This document shows positions 15,625-24,716 of a stretch of DNA of 64,000 nucleotides, piece after piece. Each line of letters opens with the position of its first letter. Position 1 is the stretch's first letter. Location of the stretch: contig CALUGW010000001.1 in assembly GCA_944320305.1 (NCBI GenBank), positions 164,219 to 228,218 of the forward strand, written 5' to 3'. The DNA comes from an uncultured Prevotella sp. GTDB lineage: Bacteria > Bacteroidota > Bacteroidia > Bacteroidales > Bacteroidaceae. The position numbers and the translations under genes were made by a program. Below the pieces are notes generated by a model, which was given only the letters and a program-made list of their open reading frames with translations, searched no databases and had not been told where the DNA came from.

Positions 15625-16872
15625 TTATTTGTTGTTTCCCAGCAGTGCCTCCATTTCGGCTGATTTTGCTTTGTCGCCAAGCTGGTAGTATATTTGGTAC
15701 AGAGGATAAGCCCAGTTGACTTTCTCACGATTCGGGTCAAGCTCTTTTGACTTCTCCAAATACACCTTTGCGTCAGCCAATATGGCCTTTACTTTGTTTG
15801 CATTCTCAACGGTAAGCTTGCCGGTGCTCTTGTCTGCAAGGCTGTCTTTAAGCTGGATTGCTTTTGAGTTAAGGCAGACTCCGGAATTGAAGATGACCTG
15901 AACAAATGTCGGATCGAGTTCTGCAGCTTTGTTGTATGATGCGACAGCGTCATCCCATTGGCCGGCGTTCATCTCGCACTCGCCCTTGAGAGCCCATGTC
16001 ATTTTGTTGTTGGGATCCTTTGCAAGTTCCTCCTCGGTCCATTTCTTCATTTCTGCCTGACGGCCCGGCTTTGAATAATAGTCCATCAGGAGGTTGTAAT
16101 AGCGCGACTCGCTAGGATATTGCGTGTGAAGATCCTTTATGGTTGCCAGATAAGCCAAAGAGTCCTCTTTCGTTTTGGCACCGTCTTTCTGTGCGAACAG
16201 AATTATGTCGCTGGCTTCTTTGGCTTTTGCTGAATCCTGAGCCGCAATTTTTGCATATTTTGTTGCTGTGGCATAGTCTTTCTGATTGTATGCGGCCAGA
16301 CCTATATAATAGCAAACATCTGCGCGGTAGGGGTCATTCGAGAGATCGAGACCGGTGAACAAAGGTGATTCTGCGCTGTCAATGTACAATTTCCAGTCCT
16401 TTATGGCTTCTGCCACATTGTTGTGGTTATAAGCGTACAGACCGGCAGAAATCACGTAAGGACGAGACATCATGAATTTCTTTCCATTGGCTTCGCGGAA
16501 ACGGATTTTTATTTTTCCTTTCTCATTTGGCTTGCTGTCGAATTCGTCACACTTCATAGCGGCTTCGAGTGCTGCCACCATTGCGTTGTGCATGGCTGCT
16601 GTATCATAAGGATTTGCGGTGTTGTTGGTTTTGTTTTCCAATTCCACTTGCTGTCCTTTCATGAAGAGCTGATACTGGATGTCGCTCATCAGGTTCCATG
16701 CCTCGGCCTTGTCTTCCGTCTGGTCTGAGGTCAGGGCAGGAGTTAATGTGGTGACAGCCGATTCCAGTTCTCCCTTGTCACATAACTTTTTGGCTTGCTT
16801 TACCAAATCGTCTTGAGCGAAAGCAGTTGTTGCTGCAACTGCCAACACTGCCAACATCATAACTTTTTTCAT
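15625..16872 (-). CDS. Exported tetratricopeptide-repeat protein, first of a paralogous pair
   Basis: A 415-residue protein with a clear signal peptide (MKKVMMLAVLAVAATTAFA, cleavage before QDD). TPR-like helix pairs run through the mature part, for example YYIGLAAYNQKDYATATKYAKIAAQDSAKAKE and MTWALKGECEMNAGQWDDAVASYNKAAELDP. It lies 66 bases downstream of gyrA with no terminator hairpin between them, so it is probably expressed with gyrase. No catalytic motif is present. A link between a periplasmic TPR protein and gyrase is positional and need not be functional. Confidence 0.9.
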   Translation of the reverse strand: MKKVMMLAVLAVAATTAFAQDDLVKQAKKLCDKGELESAVTTLTPALTSDQTEDKAEAWNLMSDIQYQLFMKGQQVELENKTNNTANPYDTAAMHNAMVAALEAAMKCDEFDSKPNEKGKIKIRFREANGKKFMMSRPYVISAGLYAYNHNNVAEAIKDWKLYIDSAESPLFTGLDLSNDPYRADVCYYIGLAAYNQKDYATATKYAKIAAQDSAKAKEASDIILFAQKDGAKTKEDSLAYLATIKDLHTQYPSESRYYNLLMDYYSKPGRQAEMKKWTEEELAKDPNNKMTWALKGECEMNAGQWDDAVASYNKAAELDPTFVQVIFNSGVCLNSKAIQLKDSLADKSTGKLTVENANKVKAILADAKVYLEKSKELDPNREKVNWAYPLYQIYYQLGDKAKSAEMEALLGNNK

Positions 16873-16938
16873 AACTGTATTAATTTAATTTGACAATCTT
16901 GTTTTTTCTTATATTGGGCTTTTGAGGAGATTTTGTTG

Positions 16939-19530
16939 TCAGTTGTCCGAATTTGGGCTGTCTTTGGCTTTGTCGGCGTCTGTCATGTTTTCTGGACTCA
17001 GGCCGGAGCCGTCGGCAATAGATTCGGTGGCATTGTCTCCATTTTCATTGTCAGCTTCTTCTACGACCTCATCATCGACCGCGCTCATGACTTTGCATAC
17101 GCTGGCGATTGTGTCGTTCTTTTTTGTAAGGTTGATGAGTCTTACTCCTTGGGTGGCGCGGCCCATGACCCTGACGTCCGCCACTTTTAGACGAATGAGT
17201 ATGCCGCTCTTGTTGATGATCATCAGGTCGTTGGCATTTGTCACAGCCTTAATGGCAACAAGACGGCCGGTCTTGTCTGTTATGCTCAGTGTCTTTACGC
17301 CTTTTGCGCCACGGCTGGTCTTGCGGTAGTCTGCAACTTCGCTTCGTTTGCCGTATCCTTTCTCACTCACAACCATTACGGTCTCTGTCTGTGGGTCATT
17401 TATGCAGACCATGCCGACAACCTCGTCATCGCCACCGTCAAGTTTCATTCCGCGCACACCTGTAGAAACGCGACCCATGGTGCGCACCTCGCTCTCGTTG
17501 AAGCGGATGGCCCGTCCGTTGCGGTTTGCCATTATTATCTCGTTGTTGCCGTTTGTCAGCCGAACTCCCACCACGCGGTCGTCATCAAGAATATTTATGG
17601 CTATGACTCCATTTGCTCTTGGGCGGCTGTAGGCTTCAAGGCAGGTCTTCTTGATTATTCCGTTCTTTGTGGCAAATACAACATAATGTGAGTTGAGGAA
17701 TTCCTCGTCGTCAAACTTTTTGATTCTTAACACCGCATTGACGGCATCGTCTGCTTCGATGTTGAGAAGATTCTGTATGGCTCTGCCTTTGGCGTTCTTC
17801 GCACCCTCAGGAATCTCGTAGCACTTGAGCCAATAGCAACGGCCTTTCTGCGTGAAGAAGAGCAGGGTGTTATGCATTGTCGCGGGGTAGAGGTACTCTG
17901 TGAAATCGTTGTCGCGTGTGTTGGCTCCCTTACTGCCTACACCTCCACGGCTCTGCTCTCTGAACTCTGACAGTGCTGTGCGCTTGATGTAGCCAAGATG
18001 GCTGATTGTTATTACCACAGGGTCATCCGGATAAAAGTCTTCAGCGTTGAATTCTTCGCCGGAGTATCTGATTTCTGTCCTGCGCTCGTCGCCGTATTTT
18101 TCCTTGACTTCCTGAAGCTCGTCCTTTATTACTTTTTTGCAAAGCTCGGGGTCATCAAGTATTGCTTGCAAGTGCCGGATCAGGTTCTCAATGTCTTCAT
18201 ATTCTTTGTGCAGCTGTTCCATCTGCAGGCCTGTCAGTTGTCTGAGCCTCATGTCGACAATTGCTCTTGCCTGGACATCGTCAAAATTGAAACGTGTCTT
18301 GAGGTTCTCAACAGCCTCAAGCGGAGTCTTAGAGGAACGAATGATGTGTACAACCTCATCGATATTGTCGCAGGCCACAATGAGTGCCTCAAGTATATGG
18401 GCGCGTTCCTGTGCCTTTGCCAAGTCGAATTTCGTTCTCCGTATTGTCACATCGTGTCTGTGCTCAACAAAATGCCTGATGCAGTCTTTAAGCGTGAGGA
18501 GCTTTGGACGCCCTTTGACAAGAGCGATGCAATTCACTGAGAATGAACTTTGTAATGCGGTCATCTTGAATAATTTGTTCAAAATGACATTTGCGTTTGC
18601 GTCGCGTCTTACATCAACAACAATGCGCATTCCTTGGCGCCCTGACTCATCGTTGACATTGGTGATGCCGTCTATTTTCTTTTCTGTTGCAAGGTCTGCG
18701 ATATATTTTACGAGGTCGGCCTTGTTTACACCATAAGGAATTTCTGTAACCACAATTTTATCGTGGCTTTCATCGCTTTCTATTTCTGCTTTCGCGCGCA
18801 TTATTATTCGTCCGCGACCGGTCTCATAGGCATCTTTGACGCCTTGAATGCCGTAAATGTAAGCTCCTGTGGGGAAGTCTGGAGCCTTGATATATTGCAT
18901 CAGACCGTCGGTGTCGATGTCCGGATTGTCGATGTATGCGCAGCATCCGTCAATGACTTCTCCGAGATTGTGCGTGGGAATGTTTGTCGCCATTCCCACG
19001 GCGATACCGTTTCCGCCGTTTACAAGCAGGTTGGGAATCTTTGTCGGCATGACGGTCGGTTCTGTCAGCGAATCGTCAAAGTTGTTTGTCATGTCGACAG
19101 TGTTCTTTTCGAGGTCGTCCATAATGTGCTCGCCCATCTTGGACAACCGGCACTCTGTATAACGCATGGCGGCCGGTGAGTCGCCATCCACTGAACCGAA
19201 ATTGCCCTGGCCGTCTACCAGCGTATAGCGCATATTCCAGTCTTGAGCCATTCTGGCAAGTGCCCCATAAACAGAACTGTCTCCGTGCGGATGGTATTTT
19301 CCCAACACCTCGCCGACAACGCGGGCGCACTTCTTGTATGGCTTGTCGCTGGTGTTGCCAATGCCGAGCATACCATATAAAATGCGGCGGTGAACGGGCT
19401 TGAATCCGTCACGGACATCGGGAAGTGCTCTCGCAACAATGACTGACATGGAGTAGTCTATATACGAGGATTTCATTTCCTCCTCGATGTTGATTTTTAT
19501 TATTCTGTCTTGGTCTATTGTTTGGTCCAT
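16939..19530 (-). CDS. gyrA: DNA gyrase subunit A
   Basis: The 863-residue cleavage and rejoining subunit of gyrase, which pairs with GyrB to introduce negative supercoils. The catalytic tyrosine is Y124 in AAMRYTECRL. The quinolone-resistance region reads GKYHPHGDSSVYGALARM. S85 corresponds to the E. coli Ser83 position, and residue 89 is Gly where E. coli has Asp87. The C-terminal beta-pinwheel contains the degenerate GyrA box SRGAKGVKT. The acidic tail is typical. The start ATG at 19530 gives MDQTIDQDRIIKINIEEEMKSSYIDYSMSV, the normal N-terminus. Two TPR genes follow. Confidence 0.97.
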   Translation of the reverse strand: MDQTIDQDRIIKINIEEEMKSSYIDYSMSVIVARALPDVRDGFKPVHRRILYGMLGIGNTSDKPYKKCARVVGEVLGKYHPHGDSSVYGALARMAQDWNMRYTLVDGQGNFGSVDGDSPAAMRYTECRLSKMGEHIMDDLEKNTVDMTNNFDDSLTEPTVMPTKIPNLLVNGGNGIAVGMATNIPTHNLGEVIDGCCAYIDNPDIDTDGLMQYIKAPDFPTGAYIYGIQGVKDAYETGRGRIIMRAKAEIESDESHDKIVVTEIPYGVNKADLVKYIADLATEKKIDGITNVNDESGRQGMRIVVDVRRDANANVILNKLFKMTALQSSFSVNCIALVKGRPKLLTLKDCIRHFVEHRHDVTIRRTKFDLAKAQERAHILEALIVACDNIDEVVHIIRSSKTPLEAVENLKTRFNFDDVQARAIVDMRLRQLTGLQMEQLHKEYEDIENLIRHLQAILDDPELCKKVIKDELQEVKEKYGDERRTEIRYSGEEFNAEDFYPDDPVVITISHLGYIKRTALSEFREQSRGGVGSKGANTRDNDFTEYLYPATMHNTLLFFTQKGRCYWLKCYEIPEGAKNAKGRAIQNLLNIEADDAVNAVLRIKKFDDEEFLNSHYVVFATKNGIIKKTCLEAYSRPRANGVIAINILDDDRVVGVRLTNGNNEIIMANRNGRAIRFNESEVRTMGRVSTGVRGMKLDGGDDEVVGMVCINDPQTETVMVVSEKGYGKRSEVADYRKTSRGAKGVKTLSITDKTGRLVAIKAVTNANDLMIINKSGILIRLKVADVRVMGRATQGVRLINLTKKNDTIASVCKVMSAVDDEVVEEADNENGDNATESIADGSGLSPENMTDADKAKDSPNSDN

Positions 19531-19668
19531 CGATAATGTATTGACGTTAAATTATTCGTTTCTTAATCTTTTCTCTGTCTTGCTCGCGACTAACGCGTAA
19601 AATGGCAAGATGCCGTTTTAAGCCCCTTTTTAAGCCGATGGGGCTGTTTTGGCATTGTTTTCAGCTTT

Positions 19669-19698
19669 CAAAATTACTACATTTTATTTATATGGCAA
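19669..19698 (-). promoter_or_regulatory. Promoter of gyrA
   Basis: On the minus strand TTG (19698-19696) and TAATTTTG (19676-19669) are 19 bases apart. This predicts a 5' leader of about 130 bases, which includes a hairpin (AGCCCC at 19621-19626 with GGGGCT at 19640-19645). Confidence 0.65.
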
Positions 19699-19823
19699 AA
19701 CATTTTAGCTTTTTTAGTCAACCGGCGAAAAATCTCTTTGACCAAAAAATGTTTGTTTCAAAATTCCGGCACGCCCTCTTTTTCATATTCATCCATTTGA
19801 AAAGTCCGTGCCTTGCAACATGA

Positions 19824-19858
19824 AAAAAGGCGCATCAAATATATCGCAATTTGATACA
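19824..19858 (-). terminator. Terminator of the PqqD cassette operon
   Basis: On the minus strand GTATCAAAT pairs with ATTTGATGC (19858-19850 and 19841-19833) around an eight-base loop. A GCC and six T residues follow. It lies about 90 bases after the PqqD-like stop. Confidence 0.72.
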
Positions 19859-19946
19859 CCCCAGTTTTATAGTTTGAAATGTCCGTTGTGTTGATTTTCA
19901 ACAATTGCAGAACATCATTCTTTTTCTGTAAAAGATTTTGGGGAAC

Positions 19947-20216
19947 TCATGCTTCTGTTATTCCGGCTTGTTCCCACTGCTTGACAATTGCTTTGACATC
20001 TTCTGCGGCAGTATGAGCGTCTATGTTGTATTCGCCTGTCAGCAGTGACACGAGGTCGCTCTCAGTAAACTCCTTGCCTTCAATGGCATTCCACAAAAAG
20101 GCGGCAGACTCGTTCATGCTTATTATTTTACTGAAATCGATGTTTTCTTTTCCTTCAGCGACAATGATGCGCTCCCCGCAAACATTGCGTAATTTAAAAC
20201 CTGGTTTTGTTTTCAT
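19947..20216 (-). CDS. PqqD-like protein (RiPP recognition element family)
   Basis: This 89-residue protein starts MKTKPGFKLRNVCGERIIVAEG. The layout is a winged-helix PqqD domain: a strand pair, the conserved segment ISMNESAAFLWNAIEG, then GKEFTESDLVSLLTGEYNIDAHTAAEDVKAIVKQWEQAG. In characterised systems PqqD-like proteins bind the leader of a ribosomal peptide and present it to a modifying enzyme. Its ATG overlaps the stop region of the upstream S24/S26 peptidase gene by four bases. It is the last gene before the terminator at 19824-19858. No radical SAM partner or obvious precursor peptide is present beside it, so its substrate is unknown. Confidence 0.85.
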   Translation of the reverse strand: MKTKPGFKLRNVCGERIIVAEGKENIDFSKIISMNESAAFLWNAIEGKEFTESDLVSLLTGEYNIDAHTAAEDVKAIVKQWEQAGITEA

Positions 20217-20686
20217 TTTATAAATATGTGTCTGTAAATAAATAATAAATATCTTCTTATCGGTCGAAAGCGCATCCACCACCAGGAGTATATGCGCCAT
20301 TTTGCGCCTGATGTGAAGTCCGGTCTGCAATTTCCTTTGCGGTAGAATCCTATTGCCCGGCCCTTGATGTCTGTTAATCTACAGTACTCAGGAGAGGTGT
20401 TCCCGTCACCTAAAAGTGTGACGTTCTCGGTGTCTTTGATGCTTATGATACGGTGCAGGACAAATTTTCCTGGTGCCAATTCTGCCAAAACGACATCTCC
20501 GACAGTTATGTTTTCAGCATATTTCAGGATGGCCTTGTCGCGTCCGTCCTCAAGAAAAGGTCTCATGCTGAATCCTCGCAGCGGCAATGTTACAGTGTGC
20601 CCCTCATTTATTAGTTTTATTATTTCAGGCAGGAATACATAATTGGCAACCTGCTTGGTGTTTATCTTGCAATCGTTGAGTGGCAT
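20213..20686 (-). CDS. S24/S26-type peptidase, signal-peptidase-like
   Basis: A 157-residue protein of the LexA/signal-peptidase fold. The nucleophile is S40 in the box LRGFSMRPFLEDG. Where bacterial signal peptidase I has a lysine, this protein has H78 in KFVLHRIISI, the serine-histidine arrangement seen in SipW-type and eukaryotic or archaeal signal peptidases. LLGDGN is the usual substrate-pocket segment. The C-terminus is hydrophobic and basic (WWWMRFRPIRRYLLFIYRHIF), consistent with membrane association. It overlaps the kinase-like gene upstream by 25 bases and the PqqD-like gene downstream by four, so the cassette is tightly coupled. It may process a secreted peptide. That is inference. 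Confidence 0.85.
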   Translation of the reverse strand: MPLNDCKINTKQVANYVFLPEIIKLINEGHTVTLPLRGFSMRPFLEDGRDKAILKYAENITVGDVVLAELAPGKFVLHRIISIKDTENVTLLGDGNTSPEYCRLTDIKGRAIGFYRKGNCRPDFTSGAKWRIYSWWWMRFRPIRRYLLFIYRHIFIK

Positions 20687-21546
20687 AAAATTGCTGCTGC
20701 GTCATCAGGGAGACAGTGGAGCGTGTATATCGGGGTTGTCTCGATGATGGCTGTTATTGAATTACAAATGTTGTCATAGATTGTGCTGTCCCATTTCATT
20801 GTTGAACAAGCCGGCAGTAAAGAGGCGAAAGCCTGTACCGGAGCAAGTCGTTCAATACTGTTGACAGGTGCTCTGGCAATTCTTGTTATAGCTCCTAAGG
20901 GCACGTCTATCGGCCTATAGCAGGGCGTTTTGCCGCTCCATGGCGATCCGAACAGCACAGGGCTGCCGTTGATGAGGCGGATTATGGGATTGTCGTCATT
21001 GATTAAATCTGTTCCAGGAATGTTTTTCAGCCACAAATTTGAGTGTGTGCTCTTGCCAGTTCCGCTTTTTGCGATAAAAGGGTAGGCCAGTCCGTTGTGT
21101 CTGACGCAAGAGGCGTGTACCAGCAATGCGCCTTTGAAACTTCCGCCAAAGGCGCAGATAAACATCAGGGAGTTGCTTAATCCGAAGGCCTGCATTTCTG
21201 TGGAACCTCGCAATGCGCATTGTGATTGCGTGAATCTTTGGTTTGTCTTTAGCAGGCAGCACTCATCACCATTTATGTTTTTTATAATGTACTGGTATCC
21301 TCCGTCTGCACGCTGATAGACAGCCGTTTTACCGTTGCCCGTGTCGAATTCTCCTATGAGTTCACATCTGTCAACATCGGGCTTCAGGCGATTGTCGACA
21401 GACAATGAGAACGTCGGCTCGGCATCTTTCTCTTGTGTCTCGAATGGTTTGAATGACGGCAATAACGAGGCGAGAGATTCGCAAGATGCATCATGAGAAA
21501 CACTAAATACAAAACCGGCAATGCGGTAAGTCTTGTATTCTTTCAT
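20662..21546 (-). CDS. HPr kinase-like P-loop protein
   Basis: A 294-residue protein with a P-loop, FIAKSGTGKSTHSNLW (residues 158-173), set in the context typical of the C-terminal HPr kinase/PEP carboxykinase-like fold. VHASCVRHNGLAYPF precedes it, and LINDDNPIIRLINGSPVLFGSPWSGKT follows as the metal-binding region. It lacks the N-terminal half of true HprK. Related orphan kinases occur in lasso-peptide and other peptide-modification clusters, usually beside PqqD-like proteins as here. Its substrate is unknown. It is expressed with the peptidase and PqqD-like genes downstream, and probably with the small secreted protein 53 bases upstream. Confidence 0.82.
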   Translation of the reverse strand: MKEYKTYRIAGFVFSVSHDASCESLASLLPSFKPFETQEKDAEPTFSLSVDNRLKPDVDRCELIGEFDTGNGKTAVYQRADGGYQYIIKNINGDECCLLKTNQRFTQSQCALRGSTEMQAFGLSNSLMFICAFGGSFKGALLVHASCVRHNGLAYPFIAKSGTGKSTHSNLWLKNIPGTDLINDDNPIIRLINGSPVLFGSPWSGKTPCYRPIDVPLGAITRIARAPVNSIERLAPVQAFASLLPACSTMKWDSTIYDNICNSITAIIETTPIYTLHCLPDDAAAILCHSTIAR

Positions 21547-21599
21547 ACGGAGTCAAACTGATAAATAAACTGTGCGGATGCTGATGCTGTCATTTGTTT

Positions 21600-22058
21600 C
21601 TACAATCCGCCGGATGTGGTTACAGACTCACCTTCATTGTAGCTCATGTCTATTGTCGCGAATTTAAAGTTTGAGTCGTTAATGAATCTGACATCATACA
21701 TGCCCTTGCTCTTTTCAGTGTACAGGCGTTTCATTTTGAGGTATTTCTTTTCGGCGTCTTTTCTGTTCTTCCCATACATTACAAGGCAAGTCCTGTTCGG
21801 CATCTTCAGTTTGTCTGCAAGATAGTTTCGCAGTTGGTAAGAATAGTTCTCACGCCCCATGAGAAATTTGGAGCCGGAGTCAATCCATGCGCTGTCAACT
21901 TCCTGTATGTTTGTAAAATACACTATTGAGTCTGTGAATGATGCAGAAAAGCCGAACATATAAATACGCGGAACAACTTTGCCTTTGGCCATCAATTCTT
22001 CATTGTTGAACAATGACAGAAAGATTGCAAGGGCAAAAAAACATTTGAACACTTTCAT
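21600..22058 (-). CDS. Small secreted protein of unknown function
   Basis: A 152-residue protein with a signal peptide (KVFKCFFALAIFLSLF, probable cleavage after MAKG or slightly before). The mature part begins VVPRIYMFGFSASFTDSIVYFTNIQ and contains a conserved-looking acidic/aromatic core (YSYQLRNYLADKL). I do not recognise a named family. It ends GESVTTSGGL. The gene lies 24 bases after the sigma factor gene with no hairpin between them, and 53 bases before the HprK-like gene. Position suggests it could be exported cargo or a sensor for the cassette. This is not demonstrable from sequence. Confidence 0.75.
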   Translation of the reverse strand: MKVFKCFFALAIFLSLFNNEELMAKGKVVPRIYMFGFSASFTDSIVYFTNIQEVDSAWIDSGSKFLMGRENYSYQLRNYLADKLKMPNRTCLVMYGKNRKDAEKKYLKMKRLYTEKSKGMYDVRFINDSNFKFATIDMSYNEGESVTTSGGL

Positions 22059-22082
22059 GCTTTTGATAATACTTATTTTATT

Positions 22083-22946
22083 TTACTGTCCTAAATATGC
22101 TTTTAATATTTTGTTTTTTGTGCAGTTGCGCAAGCGCCTGATGGCTTTTTCTTTGATTTGTCTCACTCTTTCACGTGTCAGTCCGTATTTCGCGCCAATC
22201 TCATCCAGTGTCATTTCCTGCTGGTTTATGCCGAAGAAGGCCTCTATGACATTTCGCTCCCTCTCGTTCAGCTCCTTTAGTGCCGTGTTGATTTCAGAGC
22301 GCAGTGATTCCAAAACAAGCTCCTTGTCAGCCATTGGCGAGTCGCTGTTTACCAACACGTCCAGCAGGCTGTTGTCCTCTCCGTCTGCAAACGGTGCGTC
22401 TACGGAGACGTGGTGGTTGTTTATTTTCAGGGCGTCGTCAATTTTGTCCTCCGGCAGATCGACGGTCTCTGATATTTCTTCAATTGAAGGCCTGCGCTCA
22501 TTCTCCTGTTCGAATTTGTTCAGTGCCTTGTTTATTTTGTTCACGGAGCCGACTTGGTTTAGCGGAAGACGCACCAGGCGGCTTTGCTCCGCGATGGCCT
22601 GTAGTATGCTCTGCCTGATCCACCATACAGCGTATGATATGAACTTAAAGCCTCTGGTCTCGTCAAATTTCTCCGCTGCTTTTATTAGGCCGACGTTGCC
22701 CTCGTTAATAAGGTCGGGCAGGCTCAATCCCTGATTCTGGTATTGCTTTGCCACCGACACGACAAACCGTAAGTTTGCTTTTGTCAGCTTTTCAAGAGCC
22801 TTGCGGTCGCCTTTCTTTATTCTTTGCGCGAGTTCAACCTCCTCTTCAACAGTGACAAGCTCTTCACGCCCTATCTCTTGAAGATATTTGTCAAGAGAGG
22901 CGCTTTCACGGTTGGTGATTGATTTGTTTATCTTGAGCTGTCTCAT
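22083..22946 (-). CDS. rpoD: Primary RNA polymerase sigma factor (RpoD/SigA)
   Basis: The housekeeping sigma factor of 287 residues, short because Bacteroidetes lack much of region 1.1 and the non-conserved insert. Region 1.2/2.1 begins [31 protein letters not shown]. Region 2.4 is found in [29 protein letters not shown]. The region 4 helix-turn-helix is [31 protein letters not shown] took the ATG at 22946 ([22 protein letters not shown]), and the TTG one codon earlier is less likely. The TTG-N19-TATCTTTG promoter upstream is its own consensus type. The genes downstream on the minus strand follow within 24 bases. Confidence 0.97.
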   Translation of the reverse strand: MRQLKINKSITNRESASLDKYLQEIGREELVTVEEEVELAQRIKKGDRKALEKLTKANLRFVVSVAKQYQNQGLSLPDLINEGNVGLIKAAEKFDETRGFKFISYAVWWIRQSILQAIAEQSRLVRLPLNQVGSVNKINKALNKFEQENERRPSIEEISETVDLPEDKIDDALKINNHHVSVDAPFADGEDNSLLDVLVNSDSPMADKELVLESLRSEINTALKELNERERNVIEAFFGINQQEMTLDEIGAKYGLTRERVRQIKEKAIRRLRNCTKNKILKAYLGQ

Positions 22947-22968
22947 CAAAGGGGTGGTTTAGTATTTG

Positions 22969-22998
22969 CAAAGATACTGATTAATTTGAACAACTCAA
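22969..22998 (-). promoter_or_regulatory. Promoter of rpoD
   Basis: On the minus strand TTG (22998-22996) and TATCTTTG (22976-22969) are 19 bases apart, an almost ideal Bacteroidetes promoter. Confidence 0.78.
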
Positions 22999-23073
22999 AA
23001 TCTTTTGGCTGTTTTTTTTGTTGCTTGTCTGTTATTTTTATTGTGCGGTTTCCTTATGATTTAAAAATAATTC

Positions 23074-23128
23074 AGGCCATTTGATTCCTTATTTCCTGCA
23101 ACTGGAAGTGAGTGGAATCAAATGGCCT
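23074..23128 (-). terminator. Terminator of glyA
   Basis: AGGCCATTTGATTCC (23074-23088) and its exact complement (23114-23128) form a 15-bp stem ten bases beyond the glyA stop. On the minus strand a T-rich stretch (aattattttt) follows. Confidence 0.88.
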
Positions 23129-23137
23129 GTCGGGTGA

Positions 23138-24418
23138 TTAATAAGCGAAGAGCGGATAGGTCTTCATCGTCTCGTTCACTTTTGAGCGGACTTTTGCTAT
23201 TACCTCTTCGTTCTCATGGTCGTTCAGCACCTCCTCAATAAGGTCGGCAATGAGCACCATCAAGTCCTCCTTGGCGCCGCGTGTTGTTATTGCCGGTGTT
23301 CCGAGCCGTATTCCGCTGGTCTGGAAAGCGCTGCGGCTGTCGTATGGAACCATGTTCTTGTTGACGGTGATGTCGGCCGCTACAAGAGCTTTCTCAGCCA
23401 TTTTTCCTGTCAGGTCGGGATATTTCGAACGCAGGTCCACAAGCATTGAGTGATTGTCCGTTCCGCCGCTGACGATTGTGAAGCCGCGCTTCATCAGTTC
23501 GTCGGCCAGCACCTTTGCGTTCTTCTGCACTTGTTTTGCCCATTCTTTGAACTCCGGCTGAAGCGCCTCGCCGAATGCGACGGCCTTTGCAGCTATTACA
23601 TGCTCCAGAGGACCTCCCTGTTCTCCCGGGAATACGGCCGAATTCAGCAGCTGGCTCATCATTTTTGTTACGCCTTTAGGCGTTTTCAGGCCCCACGGAT
23701 TTTCAAAGTCTTTGCCCATGAGGATTATGCCGCCGCGCGGGCCGCGCAGTGTCTTGTGGGTTGTAGATGTTACGATGTGGGCGTATTTTACCGGATTGTC
23801 CAGCAGTCCGGCGGCAATAAGTCCTGCCGGGTGTGCCATGTCAATCATCAGCAGTGCGCCAACTTTGTCGGCAATCTCGCGCATTCTCTTGTAGTCCCAT
23901 TCGCGGCTGTAGGCCGATCCGCCGCCTATTATCAGCTTTGGCTTGTGCTCGATGGCAAGCTGTTCCATTTCGTCATAATCCACGCGGCCGGTCTCCTGGT
24001 TGAGGTTATAGCCCACGGCGTGGTAAAGAATGCCGGATGTGTTGACGGCCGAGCCGTGTGACAAGTGCCCGCCGTGAGCTAGGTTAAGCCCCAGGAACGT
24101 GTCGCCGGGATTGAGGACGGCCAGCAGCACGGCGGCGTTTGCCTGTGCTCCCGAGTGAGGCTGCACGTTGGCGTATTCCGCGCCGAACAGTTTGCACACC
24201 CTGTCTATTGCCAGCTGCTCCACCTGGTCCACCACCTCGCAGCCTCCATAGTAGCGCTTGCCGGGGTAGCCTTCGGCATATTTGTTGGTAAGATAGGATC
24301 CCATGGCCTCCATAACCTCGTCGCTGACGAAGTTTTCCGATGCGATCAGCTCCATTCCTTTTAGTTGGCGCTGGTGCTCTTTCTCTATCAGGTCAAACAC
24401 CTCTTGATCTCTTTTCAT
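23138..24418 (-). CDS. glyA: Serine hydroxymethyltransferase
   Basis: A PLP enzyme converting serine and tetrahydrofolate to glycine and methylene-tetrahydrofolate, feeding one-carbon metabolism. The Schiff-base lysine lies in [15 protein letters not shown]. The N-terminal [19 protein letters not shown] and [12 protein letters not shown] blocks are standard. At 426 residues it is of normal length. The start at 24418 ([15 protein letters not shown]) fits. An in-frame extension to 24469 has no family similarity. The 5' leader is about 150 bases long and contains a 6-bp GC hairpin (24549-24563). The next upstream gene, pyrI, ends 298 bases away. Confidence 0.97.
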   Translation of the reverse strand: MKRDQEVFDLIEKEHQRQLKGMELIASENFVSDEVMEAMGSYLTNKYAEGYPGKRYYGGCEVVDQVEQLAIDRVCKLFGAEYANVQPHSGAQANAAVLLAVLNPGDTFLGLNLAHGGHLSHGSAVNTSGILYHAVGYNLNQETGRVDYDEMEQLAIEHKPKLIIGGGSAYSREWDYKRMREIADKVGALLMIDMAHPAGLIAAGLLDNPVKYAHIVTSTTHKTLRGPRGGIILMGKDFENPWGLKTPKGVTKMMSQLLNSAVFPGEQGGPLEHVIAAKAVAFGEALQPEFKEWAKQVQKNAKVLADELMKRGFTIVSGGTDNHSMLVDLRSKYPDLTGKMAEKALVAADITVNKNMVPYDSRSAFQTSGIRLGTPAITTRGAKEDLMVLIADLIEEVLNDHENEEVIAKVRSKVNETMKTYPLFAY

Positions 24419-24577
24419 TCTCGTTTGATTTAAATTTGTTTGTGTTCTGTCAATGTTCTCGTCCTGCAAATTATCATTGTGCCGGTCTGTGCCAATCTTT
24501 TTGCCCGCCGGGAATAACGGTGTCTTTCACACAGGTTTTGCCGGTGCTCACCGCCGTGCGGTGTCTGATTGTGGGTG

Positions 24578-24585
24578 CAAAGGTA
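24578..24585 (-). promoter_or_regulatory. -7 promoter element of glyA
   Basis: TACCTTTG on the minus strand matches the Bacteroidetes -7 box. No convincing -33 TTG at 19-21 bases was found. The predicted leader is about 150 bases. Confidence 0.5.
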
Positions 24586-24716
24586 CGCAATATTGATTAA
24601 TTTGCCGGTGTTGTCTGTTGAAAAACTTCACAGACATTTCATGCATACCTTAAATTATTGTTGTGGACAAAAGCTGCCGCTGTGTTTGTGTTCAATCTTT
24701 CGGCTTGAAGTTTCTG

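Noticed and set aside
24419-24585. A folate or glycine riboswitch upstream of glyA
   Set aside because: I could not match any conserved core of a known riboswitch class, so only a structured leader is reported.
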